Assembly (NCBI GenBank): GCA_002500505.1
Contig: DLRM01000061.1
Coordinates: 1 to 36,687 of the forward strand
Direction of reading: 5' to 3'
DNA length: 36,687 nucleotides
DNA from: Planctomycetes bacterium UBA7888
GTDB taxonomy: Bacteria > Planctomycetota > UBA1135
Shown here: piece after piece, positions 1 to 8,133 of the stretch
Layout of the letters: every line of letters starts with the position of its first letter
Position numbering within the stretch: position 1 is the stretch's first letter
The notes under the pieces: model-generated
What the model saw: only the letters and a program-made list of their open reading frames with translations
What the model was told of the DNA's origin: nothing
Database searches by the model: none
Translations under genes and position numbers: made by a program

Positions 1-44
1 TCATAACCCGGAGGTCACAGGTTCGAATCCTGTCCCCGCTACCA
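1..44 (+). tRNA. tRNA-fMet (CAT), 3' part; 5' end outside window
   Basis: The first bases are the anticodon loop with CAT at 2-4. It is followed by the CCC half of the anticodon stem, a variable loop, a T-arm (ACAGG, loop TTCGAAT, CCTGT), the acceptor strand CCCCGCT, discriminator A and an encoded CCA at 42-44. A CCC run directly after the CATAA loop is the hallmark of initiator tRNA, whose anticodon stem carries three consecutive G-C pairs. This favours fMet over elongator Met or Ile2. The acceptor strand ends in U72. Initiator tRNAs normally lack a pair at 1-72, but base 1 lies outside the window so this cannot be checked. The gene is cut by the window edge, not truncated in nature as far as can be seen. 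Confidence 0.9.
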
Positions 45-52
45 AACATCTG

Positions 53-93
53 GCACCCTGATTGCCTTAAGCAGTCTGGGTGCTTTATTTTTT
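53..93 (+). terminator. Rho-independent terminator after tRNA-fMet
   Basis: GCACCC at 53-58 pairs with GGGTGC at 78-83. A short inner CTG/CAG helix can extend the stem, and the run TTTATTTTTT follows at 84-93. The hairpin starts 9 nt after the tRNA CCA end, as expected for a monocistronic tRNA transcript. Confidence 0.8.
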
Positions 94-352
94 GAGGGTC
101 TTAGACTACGAGCATCCGGATGCGGCTCTTACCCTCAACAACCTCGCCAGGCTTCTTGAGGCCCAAGGCTCTTATGCGGAAGCTCGCTCTTTCTATGAGC
201 GTGGACTCAGTACAACCCTTCAGCACCTATCGAAGAACCTAGGCGACATGACCGAAGCGGACCGCTTTCGGTATTTGAATATTCAAACTGGCCCCGAACC
301 CCTCCTCCTCAACCTCGCGGCGTTGCAGGGTGAAGGACCTTTTTCAGAATAG
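80..352 (+). pseudogene. Remnant of a TPR/CHAT-type gene (last TPR plus linker)
   Basis: An open frame of about 90 codons whose residues from about 7 onward are a clear kinesin-light-chain-like TPR: the HPDAALTLNNLARLL core, then a YAEARSFYERGL second helix. Next comes a linker with the DRFRYLNIQ pattern seen between the TPRs and the CHAT domain in bacterial TPR-CHAT proteins. The frame opens inside the tRNA terminator, so the GTG at 80 is not a credible start. It ends at a stop before any CHAT domain. Upstream TPRs and the downstream catalytic domain are both missing. I read it as an internal fragment left by deletion. The complete TPR-CHAT gene at 21498-24950 does not match it closely enough to be its direct source. 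Transcription past the terminator looks unlikely. Confidence 0.6.
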
Positions 353-392
353 GGGAAGCCTGGGGAGAGTCGGCGACGATTCCGCGAACGGG

Positions 393-1895
393 TTATTGGG
401 CCCAAGCAGGAACCTCGCTGACATCAAAACCCCAAGTTGGGAGGGTCCAGTAGTAGGCAAAGAGAGTGACCAGGATTGCAGTCAAGATATTTAAGAGGAA
501 GCCTGCTCGAGCCATTTGGCTAATGCGGAGTTGACCACTAGCAAAGAGAATCGCATTGGGTGGCGTTGCCACCGGCAGCATGAAAGCGCAAGAAACAGCC
601 ATCGTTGCAGGCACTGCGAAAAGCATGGGATGAATTCCAGCAGCGACACATGTCGAAAAGAGAAGGGGGAGCATCAAATTAATCGTTGCTGTGTTCGAAG
701 TTATTTCCGTAAGGAAAGCAACGATGAGGGAAACCACGAAGATAGCTGTGAGCGGGCTAGCAGAAGAAATGAAATACCCAAGACTTGCACCTGCCGCTTC
801 GGAAAGGCCGCTTGTCTCGCAGGCTTTAGCCAAGGCAAAACCCCCACCTAAAAGAAGGAGAACCCCCCAAGGTATGTTTTTACAATCCTCCCAATCCATG
901 AGGCGCGGAGCGTCGGTTGCGGGAAAAAGAAAGAGAAGGAAAACACCCCCCAAAGCTACCGTGGCATCTGAAATTGAATCCGACGCGAGTTCTGGTAAAA
1001 GATTTTGCCAGCCTGGGATGCTTATGGAGCCAAAGTCTGCACCTTGTCGAGTAATCCAGGCAAAAGCCACAGAACCAAAGATGAGGGCGACTCTATTTTG
1101 GTTGACTGTGCGGGGTCTTTGAGTTTTTCGCTGCGCTTGGAGTTCCACTAAACCTGGAAAAGAATGGTTGGGAAGTTTCCAAGCAATGCGAACGAGGACA
1201 AACCAAGCACAGAGTAAGAAAACAATGACAAATGGAAGAGCACCAATCATCCATGTGCCAAAAGGAATTTCCGGTGCTTCTGGGAATCGGTCTAGCATTT
1301 GCCCGAGCAAAACAGCATTCGGTGCCGTACCAATAGGAGTTGCAACTCCTCCAATAGAACATGCGTATGCAATCCCAAGGAGAAGTGGTGCTGACAACAT
1401 TTTCCGATTGTGCTCTGAGCAACCCTCTAAAACAGCGAGGGCAACCGGCAGAAGGAGAAGTGCCGTACTTGTGTTGCTCACGAACATGCTTAAGCACGCT
1501 GCTGCAACCATGAATCCCAAAACAACTCTGCGAGGCTGAACACCGAACACATTAATGGCTCTTAAGGCAAAGCGCTTGTGTAGTTGGTGTCGCTCTAGAG
1601 AAAGTGCCAGAATAAAGCCACCGAGGAAGAGCAAGAGGATGTCCTGGAAATAAAGAGGGGCAACATCTTGAGCACTTAAAACTCCTGTAACCGGTAGAAG
1701 GAAGGCTGGAAGTAGAGAGGCGACTGGAATGGGAAGAGCCGAAGTCAGCCAACACCAAGCCGTTAGAACTACGATGGCGGCTGTAAAACGGGCCTCAGAT
1801 TCCAGTTCATTAACCCAGGGTATATAAGGGGTCAGGCAGGCAAACAAAAGGCCTGGAATGATCTTCCAACGAGGATTGCTCAGGAATGGATGCAC
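393..1895 (-). CDS. DASS (SLC13-type) sodium:anion symporter
   Basis: A 500-residue polytopic membrane protein of the divalent anion:Na+ symporter family, which imports dicarboxylates such as succinate or, in some branches, sulfate. Two SNT signatures of the inverted-repeat substrate and sodium sites are visible: VSNTSTALLLLPVA in the first half and TSNTATINLMLPLL in the second. The second repeat ends with the family motif PVATPPNAILFASG. Length is normal for the family (450-500 residues). The start is a GTG at 1895 with no Shine-Dalgarno sequence; a hexamer AACATT lies 6 nt upstream but is a poor -10 match. The gene is transcribed away from the amidohydrolase at 1958 and nothing nearby identifies its substrate. 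Family assignment is firm, substrate is not. Confidence 0.92.
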   Translation of the reverse strand: MHPFLSNPRWKIIPGLLFACLTPYIPWVNELESEARFTAAIVVLTAWCWLTSALPIPVASLLPAFLLPVTGVLSAQDVAPLYFQDILLLFLGGFILALSLERHQLHKRFALRAINVFGVQPRRVVLGFMVAAACLSMFVSNTSTALLLLPVALAVLEGCSEHNRKMLSAPLLLGIAYACSIGGVATPIGTAPNAVLLGQMLDRFPEAPEIPFGTWMIGALPFVIVFLLCAWFVLVRIAWKLPNHSFPGLVELQAQRKTQRPRTVNQNRVALIFGSVAFAWITRQGADFGSISIPGWQNLLPELASDSISDATVALGGVFLLFLFPATDAPRLMDWEDCKNIPWGVLLLLGGGFALAKACETSGLSEAAGASLGYFISSASPLTAIFVVSLIVAFLTEITSNTATINLMLPLLFSTCVAAGIHPMLFAVPATMAVSCAFMLPVATPPNAILFASGQLRISQMARAGFLLNILTAILVTLFAYYWTLPTWGFDVSEVPAWAQ

Positions 1896-1957
1896 TAATT
1901 TAATGTTGAAGGAGAATAAGGATTCTCGAAGGGGAGATTCTACGCTGGAGGGGATTC

Positions 1958-3550
1958 ATGTTGAATAGAACCTCTCCGGACGACAACTTGTTAGTGAAGA
2001 CTACGGGGGGGCGAATTTGGACTGGAGCAGAAGCGAGCCCTTTCGTGGAGGCCATTCTGGTTGAAAAAGGGCGAGTCATTGCTTCGGGAGCCTTATCTTC
2101 GATTGAGTCCCAGCTTCCGGGCTCGTTGAAGGTGCTTGAGATTGGCCAAGGGGAACTCGCTATCCCTGGGATAATTGATTCCCATTTGCATCTTGCCGAA
2201 GGGGCGAAGGCTTTGCGGACCGTTCAATTGACTGATGTGAATAGCCAGGAGTTATTTGAAAAGCGATTGGCTTCTTTTTCTGCAACACTTCCTGAAGGTT
2301 CTTGGCTAACAGGGCGCGGCTGGGACCACACTTTGTGGGGAGGTGAATTGCCGACATGGGAATGGTTGGAAGGATTGGAGCCGCCGCGCCCAGTTTTTCT
2401 AGCCCGTTTGGATGGGCATATGGCTTTGGTCAGCCAACTTGCAATGGAGTTGGCAGGGATTGATGAAAGTACGCCAGATCCTCCGGGCGGATGCATTGTG
2501 AAAGATATCCAAGGTCGGCCTACTGGAATCTTGAAGGACACGGCGATGGAACTTGTTCAGCCTCCTAAACGGGAAGGGGGATTGCTGAAACAAGATTTCA
2601 TTTCTGGCGCGAAACACTTGGCCTCTCTTGGCATCACTGGTGCGCATGATATGTGGTTGCCCATGGAGCAACTTTCAACATTGCGCGAAACATGTGAGAA
2701 AGGGGAGCTTCCAATACGACTTAGGGTTGCGATTCCAGCCCATGAACGCGCAGACTTGGTTGCCTATGTTCATGAACATGGTTGTGGCAATGAATGGCTC
2801 CAATGGGACATGATTAAGATATTCTTAGATGGCTCGCTTGGGTCTCACACCGCTTGGATGCTGCAAGATTACACCGATGCACCTGGTGACCGTGGTTTGG
2901 TTGTTACGAATTCAGAAAACTTAAAGCGACAGGTGATGGAATGTAATGCCGCCAATCTGAAGGTCCTTGTCCATGCTATCGGTGACGCGGCAGTTCGAAA
3001 CGCCTTGGATGTTTTTGAAGAATGTGGACCGGGTCAATATCGGATTGAACACGCCCAACACATCCATCCAGAAGACCTACCTCGCTTTTCTGAGCTTGGA
3101 GTTATTTCCTGCATTCAGCCAATTCACTTGGCAGATGACGCTCGTTGGCTCGAAGATGTTTTAGGGGAGGAGCGGGCAAGGTGGAGTTATCCATGGGCCA
3201 CAATGAAGGATGCTGGAGCGACCTTGGCTGGCGGAACGGATTGGCCAATCGCCCCAGCATCTCCTTGGCTAAATTTGCATACTGCAATTACTCGAGAAAC
3301 GAACGATGGGAAGAACCCAGGGGGATGGTTTCCAGAACAGGGAATCGGTTTGGAGTATGCATTAAAGATGATGACTCAAGGCAGTGCAATGGCTTCGGGT
3401 GAGGGGGATTGCTTAGGGAAACTGGCTCCTGGATTTTGGGCAGACATGGCTATTTTGAATCGCGATATCTTTGAACTGCCCTCTTCAAGCTTGCTTGAAG
3501 TCGAAGCAGTCAGCACTTGGGTTGCTGGGAAGCAGACAGAAATGCAATGA
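1958..3550 (+). CDS. Amidohydrolase family 3 protein (YtcJ-like)
   Basis: A 530-residue metal-dependent hydrolase of the amidohydrolase superfamily, YtcJ/N-substituted-formamide-deformylase-like branch. Visible metal and catalytic landmarks in order are: DSHLHL with the HxH pair at residues 76 and 78, a lysine in MIKIFLDGSLGSHT, a histidine in VHAIGDAA, a histidine in RIEHAQH, and the catalytic aspartate in GTDWP. The C-terminal sequence LGKLAPGFWADMAIL closes the small beta-sandwich typical of the family. No signal peptide is seen. The start ATG has a good Shine-Dalgarno (GGAGGGG) 4 nt upstream, unlike many genes here. YtcJ-type enzymes hydrolyse amides of uncertain identity, so the substrate stays open. 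It stands alone, divergent from the symporter. Confidence 0.92.
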   Translation: MLNRTSPDDNLLVKTTGGRIWTGAEASPFVEAILVEKGRVIASGALSSIESQLPGSLKVLEIGQGELAIPGIIDSHLHLAEGAKALRTVQLTDVNSQELFEKRLASFSATLPEGSWLTGRGWDHTLWGGELPTWEWLEGLEPPRPVFLARLDGHMALVSQLAMELAGIDESTPDPPGGCIVKDIQGRPTGILKDTAMELVQPPKREGGLLKQDFISGAKHLASLGITGAHDMWLPMEQLSTLRETCEKGELPIRLRVAIPAHERADLVAYVHEHGCGNEWLQWDMIKIFLDGSLGSHTAWMLQDYTDAPGDRGLVVTNSENLKRQVMECNAANLKVLVHAIGDAAVRNALDVFEECGPGQYRIEHAQHIHPEDLPRFSELGVISCIQPIHLADDARWLEDVLGEERARWSYPWATMKDAGATLAGGTDWPIAPASPWLNLHTAITRETNDGKNPGGWFPEQGIGLEYALKMMTQGSAMASGEGDCLGKLAPGFWADMAILNRDIFELPSSSLLEVEAVSTWVAGKQTEMQ

Positions 3551-3573
3551 CCCAGCCCTAGGGCCGGGTCATT
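3546..3573. terminator. Hairpin between convergent genes
   Basis: AATGACCC at 3546-3553 pairs with GGGTCATT at 3566-3573, with an inner GCCC/GGGC helix separated by one A-C mismatch. The arm overlaps the amidohydrolase stop codon. There is no T-run on either side, so termination may be weak, but the position between two converging genes fits a shared terminator. Confidence 0.5.
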
Positions 3574-3593
3574 GATGGGATTAGGGGTTGGGC

Positions 3594-4427
3594 TCAGTAT
3601 GAGTTTGGAGCATATTCCGTATCTAAGTCGAAACGCGCTCGGTTTTCGTATGAGGATTGGTATTCCGCATTTGCAAGCATTTCAAGTTCCGCTTCTTGGC
3701 GCACTCGGATTTGGTCCAACTTCCCCTGGACTTGGTCTAATGAGCCTGCGTCGTATCGGGACAATTCCGAAAGAGTGTTCTGCCGTTTCTCCATCAGAGA
3801 AATGAGGCGTTCGTTCCGTGCGACTGAGTCTACCTGACGATCCAACTGCATCAATTGAGAACGGAACTGAGCATGCTCTCCCTCGAGCTGCGCAAGCAAG
3901 TCCAACATCCGCTCTTCCTGTTGGTGGAGGTATCCCAAGTCTCTTTCGGCGTCTTGAGCGCGTTGCATGTAGGCGATTGCCGTGTTTTGCGCTTGCTCCA
4001 TGCGAGAGCGAATATTTTTACTACTTTGATGAACGGGAGTTAAGCGATGGGTGGAGGAGAGGTTGGCTCGGCGTGCCGTTGTTTCCTGATCAAGAGGGGC
4101 CAAGCGTTCTTGGAAGCCATCACAGTCAGCTTGAGCGAGTTCTATCACACGTCCGGCGATTTTCTGGTCCCGTTCGAGTTGGTGAATCTGGTTTTGAAGC
4201 TCGGCTAAATCACCGCGAACCGAAGAAATTCTTTCGGGGTATTCGTGCTCCAGCTTGCGAAGTTGCCTGCGAAGAGCGACTGGGTCGTCAATGTTCTTGT
4301 CAATTGTGCTTCCGATTTGAGTTTTCACTTGTTCGACGGCGGCACCAATGCGATCAGAGCCCGCCAGCAAGGCTGCGCCCGTGAGGACAAGGACTGACAG
4401 CAAAAAAATGCGAAATAGGGTTTTCAT
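3594..4427 (-). CDS. Membrane-anchored or exported coiled-coil protein, function unknown
   Basis: 277 residues. Residues 1-23 form a signal peptide or membrane anchor (MKTLFRIFLLSVLVLTGAALLAG). From about residue 30 to 250 almost everything is charged, heptad-rich helix with many E, Q, R and L, for example LRKLEHEYPERISSVRGD. No Gly-rich loops or catalytic motifs are visible and the C terminus is Tyr/Asn-rich. The start ATG has GGAG 8 nt upstream. It is divergent from the ECF sigma gene across 133 bp, which makes it a possible regulon member. The long periplasm-facing coiled coil suggests a structural or scaffold role (PspA-like in shape only); this is inference. I do not recognise the family. 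Confidence 0.8.
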   Translation of the reverse strand: MKTLFRIFLLSVLVLTGAALLAGSDRIGAAVEQVKTQIGSTIDKNIDDPVALRRQLRKLEHEYPERISSVRGDLAELQNQIHQLERDQKIAGRVIELAQADCDGFQERLAPLDQETTARRANLSSTHRLTPVHQSSKNIRSRMEQAQNTAIAYMQRAQDAERDLGYLHQQEERMLDLLAQLEGEHAQFRSQLMQLDRQVDSVARNERLISLMEKRQNTLSELSRYDAGSLDQVQGKLDQIRVRQEAELEMLANAEYQSSYENRARFDLDTEYAPNSY

Positions 4428-4548
4428 GGGTTTCTCCGTAATCCGGGGTGCCGGAACGAATTGCCCCGGTGTGCTCTCTATTTGGGAAAGAGTCCTTCGG
4501 GATTTCAGGTTTGAGCGAATAGTTGGGATTCTTCATGCGTAAAGAAGG

Positions 4549-4560
4549 CAGAATGTCCTC
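4549..4560 (+). promoter_or_regulatory. Candidate -10 element for the sigma factor gene (leaderless)
   Basis: CAGAAT at 4549-4554 lies exactly 6 nt before the ATG at 4561, so a -10 there would place transcription start on the start codon. The longer string GGCAGAAT with the same 6-nt spacing recurs before the GTG at 34490. No convincing -35 is visible (nearest is TTGGGA at 20 nt). Confidence 0.35.
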
Positions 4561-5310
4561 ATGCTGAGCAATCTCACGACCCGTTTTGTCGGTCGGCTGA
4601 AGACCCATGACCCCAATGCATGGTTTGAGCTGTGGGAGACCTTTGGGCCCGTTTTAAGGGCCCATATTGGACGCTGGGGGAATGGGTGGATTGGGCCGGA
4701 AACTGTCCAGGACATCACTCAGGAGACTCTGGCGGCCCTTTCAGAGTGCATTGAGCGGCATGACCCCAGCCGAGGGGCTCGCTTTTCGACGTGGCTGCTC
4801 ACAATTGCCAAGCACACCATGACAGATGAGCTAGATCGTCGAAATGCCCTCAAGCGAGGAGGGGGAAAGAGAACGACAACTCTGGAGGAATCTTGGAGTG
4901 GTCCAGCCGACGGACCTAGCCCTGATCAAGAATATGAAGCCGCAATTTTCCGTTCTAAAGTAGAGGCCGCAGTGCGGAAGGTTGAGCGAGAAACTGAGTT
5001 CATGGATTTTCAAATATTTCGACTTCGAGTTTTGGATGCTCAGAGCGGGAAAGAGGTTGCTGCTTCCCTTGGACTGAGCGAACCCACGGTGAGCCGACGG
5101 TTGGCAAAGGTGAGGGACAAAGTGAGGATGCGGTTGGAAGAAACGGTGGGCACTTTTTCCTTCACCCCCGAAGAATCTCAAGAAGCTTCGCGAAAGGGAC
5201 TCGACTCAAATCCCAAGAAGGTAGCTGACGCACTCTTTGACGAATCCCTTTCTGAAGTCATGCGGCGACAGGAGACTTTCCGAAGAAGAGCGCAAGAAGA
5301 TTCACTCTAA
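4561..5310 (+). CDS. ECF-type RNA polymerase sigma factor
   Basis: 249 residues. Region 2 spans roughly residues 10-95, with the DITQETLAAL motif of region 2.2 and the FSTWLLTIAKHTMTDELDRR block of regions 2.3-2.4. Region 4 at about 140-192 ends in a helix-turn-helix (GKEVAASLGLSEPTVSRRLAKV). A roughly 50-residue charged tail after region 4 is longer than in minimal ECF factors and could be a contact or regulatory extension. The kinase gene starts 14 nt downstream, so the two are probably one operon. Sigma genes next to Ser/Thr kinases are a known planctomycete arrangement in which phosphorylation may replace an anti-sigma factor; that mechanism is inferred here. There is no Shine-Dalgarno. 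Confidence 0.9.
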   Translation: MLSNLTTRFVGRLKTHDPNAWFELWETFGPVLRAHIGRWGNGWIGPETVQDITQETLAALSECIERHDPSRGARFSTWLLTIAKHTMTDELDRRNALKRGGGKRTTTLEESWSGPADGPSPDQEYEAAIFRSKVEAAVRKVERETEFMDFQIFRLRVLDAQSGKEVAASLGLSEPTVSRRLAKVRDKVRMRLEETVGTFSFTPEESQEASRKGLDSNPKKVADALFDESLSEVMRRQETFRRRAQEDSL

Positions 5311-5324
5311 CCCTCTCAGTCAAT

Positions 5325-7334
5325 ATGTTTGGAATGTCCATCACCGGTTTCATTCTCGTCCTTGTCGGCGGGGCTTTCGCTCTATTGTTCGCCGCGAAGG
5401 TTGTGGAGCTAGTATTCTTCGTGATTGGCCGTTTATTTGGTTTTATCTTTCGCATGGTGCGCGATGTATTCCGATTCATTGGGCATGGAATCACATCCAT
5501 TGGACTGCTCTTTTTAATCCTTCTCAATTTGTGTCTCCTGAATGGCTCACGTAGCCGTCATTTTGGTCGGGCGTTGGGAGTTGAGATTCAGGGAGCGCTT
5601 TCCTGCATCTGGAACCTCGCTTTGGGAAATCTCCTTCAGGTCTTTGGGGCAGAGCCGATGAAAAGAATCCAAGAGGAAGCCGCTTCAGCGCCTCCTCCAG
5701 ACCTTCAGGCCTCGGCTGCCCAAAGTGCTTTTGAGGATTATGAAATTGTAGGAACACTTCCGGGTGGGGGTTCTGGTGCGGAACTCTTTATTGCCAAGCC
5801 CAGTCCAGCGAAGTGCGCTCATCTTCTAGCAGCCGGTTTCCCTGCCGTGAAGAAAGTAGTTTTGAAATCATTTGCTTTATCAGGAGGGCCGACTCTTCCC
5901 CAAATCATGCGAGAGAACCGAGCCCTTGAGGCCGCCAAGCGCCTTGGTTTTGTCTTGGAGCACGGGATTGACGAACATCGATTCTGGTATTCGATGCCTT
6001 ACGTTCCCGGCGACAACCTCTCTGTTGTCACGAAGAGATTGCACTCGGCAGCAGGTTCAGAAGGTTTGCCAACACCACAACTTCGCCAACTCCTTCAATA
6101 CGTTTCAGACCTTCTTTTTGGATTGGAGCGTTTTCACCAAGGAGGGCTCTGGCATAAAGACGTCAAGCCCGAGAACTTAGTTGTCTGTAAAGACCGTGCT
6201 TACTTGGTGGACTTAGGGTTGGTCACACCTCTTGCCTCCTCTGCTACTTTGACTACCCATGGGACTGAGTATTTCCGAGACCCTGAGCTGGTTCGGATGT
6301 CCATGCAAGGCACCAAAGTGAATGAAGTGGATGCTGTGCGTTTTGATATTTACGGAGCAGGCGCAGTGTTGTTTTCGGTCGTTGAAGGTAGCTTCCCCGC
6401 CCACGGTGGCCTCAGTCAAGTGAAGAAGCACTGTCCCGAAGCTCTTCAATGGGTGATTCGCCGCTCGATGGCTGAACTCCATGGCCGGTATTCCTCTGCA
6501 AGGGAAATGCTCTTGGATTTACACAAGGTGATTGAAGCCCAAGACCCCTTTGCATTGAAGCCCGCTGATCTTCCTTCAATGGGAGGGGATTCTCCCGACC
6601 TTCTTCCTTCGACTCCACCACCTCTTAGGGAGTTCAGACCTTTGCGCCATGAAGGGCCCTCGATTCAAAGGATGGAGAAGCAAGCGAATTCAGAAGACTC
6701 GAAGGGGAAAGGACTCAACCGTCGTCCCATCAAAATAATTGGATGGGTGTTAGTTTTTCTTTATGTAACGGGATATATGCCCAAGCTGGCAATTCGCGAT
6801 GCCATTTCGGATTTGAAGGACTTTGTTTCCGTGGAGATGGGGGATTCTGACCCTATTTCGCAGCAAAAGGACAAGGCCCTTCCTGGAGCTCAGAATCTCC
6901 GTTGGGGAAAAGTTGAAACTGGCCATCTTTCAAATCAAAACCGACCCATCGATTGGCGAGGTCCTCAATTGTTCGTGATTGATGATGTCTCTGCATTTGG
7001 GGCTTACGGAGTTCAGAAGGAACTTGAACTGGTAAAAAAAGAGCTTCAGCGGGCATGGAATCCAGAGATGCCGCTTTTGATTCGAGGAGAGTGGGCCGAA
7101 GAAGAAAGCGATCGAGATGAAGCCATGATTGCCCAAGTGCGCGCCGCCGTAGGGACTCAACATCCTCCTTCCGCTCAAGGCGCTCTTCAAAAAGTTATGT
7201 CCGAGAAGGGTGAATATAGTGCTCTGCTTTGGCTAAGCCGTTCAGGAGAGGAAAATGAAGTGAACGCTTATTTGTTGACCCTTGGGGAGGAGTTCCCCGG
7301 CATCTTTCAGGATTTGCTTAAGCTAAATCGTTGA
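5325..7334 (+). CDS. Membrane Ser/Thr protein kinase paired with the sigma factor
   Basis: 669 residues. Two or three hydrophobic segments lie at about 5-70. The kinase domain spans about 140-405, and a further membrane segment at about 470-490 (GWVLVFLYVTGYM) is followed by an extracytoplasmic tail of about 180 residues. Kinase landmarks are: a glycine-rich loop LPGGGSGAELF, the ATP lysine K181 in VVLKSF, a helix-C glutamate in MRENRAL, the catalytic loop HKDVKPEN with H277 and D279 (HKD instead of HRD), and the metal aspartate D296 in DLG instead of DFG. The essential K, D and D are present, so it is probably active. The C-terminal domain is not recognised and could sense an envelope signal. 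ATG at 5325 has no clear ribosome site; the ATG at 5337 is an alternative. The 3' end overlaps the convergent lipase gene by 17 nt. Confidence 0.9.
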   Translation: MFGMSITGFILVLVGGAFALLFAAKVVELVFFVIGRLFGFIFRMVRDVFRFIGHGITSIGLLFLILLNLCLLNGSRSRHFGRALGVEIQGALSCIWNLALGNLLQVFGAEPMKRIQEEAASAPPPDLQASAAQSAFEDYEIVGTLPGGGSGAELFIAKPSPAKCAHLLAAGFPAVKKVVLKSFALSGGPTLPQIMRENRALEAAKRLGFVLEHGIDEHRFWYSMPYVPGDNLSVVTKRLHSAAGSEGLPTPQLRQLLQYVSDLLFGLERFHQGGLWHKDVKPENLVVCKDRAYLVDLGLVTPLASSATLTTHGTEYFRDPELVRMSMQGTKVNEVDAVRFDIYGAGAVLFSVVEGSFPAHGGLSQVKKHCPEALQWVIRRSMAELHGRYSSAREMLLDLHKVIEAQDPFALKPADLPSMGGDSPDLLPSTPPPLREFRPLRHEGPSIQRMEKQANSEDSKGKGLNRRPIKIIGWVLVFLYVTGYMPKLAIRDAISDLKDFVSVEMGDSDPISQQKDKALPGAQNLRWGKVETGHLSNQNRPIDWRGPQLFVIDDVSAFGAYGVQKELELVKKELQRAWNPEMPLLIRGEWAEEESDRDEAMIAQVRAAVGTQHPPSAQGALQKVMSEKGEYSALLWLSRSGEENEVNAYLLTLGEEFPGIFQDLLKLNR

Positions 7335-8133
7335 GCCACGATGATAGATTTTGAAGGATTTCATCACGGATAGGCTCGTTCAGGGTTTCATGGAAGCATT
7401 TGGGCCAAACCTTTAAATCCTTTGGTCCGTCCCAGCTGTCGAAAAACGTTTGGGCTTCTTCATTGGAGACCACTTGGTCTTTCTGACCAAGATTCAGGAA
7501 TAGGGGCATGTCCCTTGGGAATGAATGGTTCTGAACGCGGTTCATGGCTGCTGACATTTCTGTAAACCACCGTGAAGTAATCGTGTCAAAGACAAGGGGG
7601 TCCGCCTTGTAGGCCTCTACGACCTTTTTATCAGAACAAATGAGTTCAGGCGCAAGCTCATTGTTCATGGATAGTTTTGGAAGAATATTGGAGAGCAATC
7701 GCCCAGCGGTCAATTTCCAGGCAGGGGCTTCAACGGCAACGCCCAGGAGGGGAGAAGAAAGGACAACTGCGCTTACATTTTGACCAGCACGTACCCAATC
7801 CAGGGCGATGAGTCCACCCATGGAGTGACCTAGAAGAATAAAGTCTTGGTCAAGGGAGCTGGCAAGAGCATCGAGGTCTTCTAAATACTCGGACCATGCA
7901 TTGACATGTCCTCTTTTGCCTCCCGATTGACCATGTCCTCGAAGGTCACACCCAGACACGCGCCAGCCTTGCTCTTTCAGTTTCTCTGCACTCCATTCGT
8001 GACGGGCCATGTGTTCTCCCAATCCATGCACCCAAAGGATTTGGCCTTGCGGTTCGGTTTCCGGAATCCAGTCATAGACTTGAAGGTTTGTTCCATCCTT
8101 AGATTGAATCGAAGACTCTCGCGTACTGGTCAT
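7318..8133 (-). CDS. Alpha/beta hydrolase, monoacylglycerol lipase-like
   Basis: 271 residues from the chosen ATG at 8133. Serine hydrolase of the Hydrolase_4 / lysophospholipase family, which cleaves monoacylglycerols or lysophospholipids. Visible parts are the oxyanion strand WVHGLGEH, the nucleophile elbow GHSMGG (Ser104), the acid in GQKDQVV and the catalytic histidine in CFHETLNE. DLRGHGQSGG is also family-typical. The frame stays open to 8160, but the internal ATG at 8133 is preferred. It has AAAGGTG just upstream and forms an ATGA overlap with the stop of the DoxX-like gene, a coupling used repeatedly in this chain. There is no signal peptide. It is the last gene of the minus-strand chain that starts at the CehA-like gene. 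Confidence 0.9.
   Translation of the reverse strand: MTSTRESSIQSKDGTNLQVYDWIPETEPQGQILWVHGLGEHMARHEWSAEKLKEQGWRVSGCDLRGHGQSGGKRGHVNAWSEYLEDLDALASSLDQDFILLGHSMGGLIALDWVRAGQNVSAVVLSSPLLGVAVEAPAWKLTAGRLLSNILPKLSMNNELAPELICSDKKVVEAYKADPLVFDTITSRWFTEMSAAMNRVQNHSFPRDMPLFLNLGQKDQVVSNEEAQTFFDSWDGPKDLKVWPKCFHETLNEPIRDEILQNLSSWLNDLA

Noticed and set aside
1..93. Attachment site of an integrated element at tRNA-fMet
   Set aside because: No second copy of the tRNA 3' end, no integrase and no phage or plasmid genes were found in the window.
4348..4542. Small plus-strand frame upstream of the sigma gene
   Set aside because: It covers the signal peptide of the opposite gene and the intergenic region, without start signal or domain.
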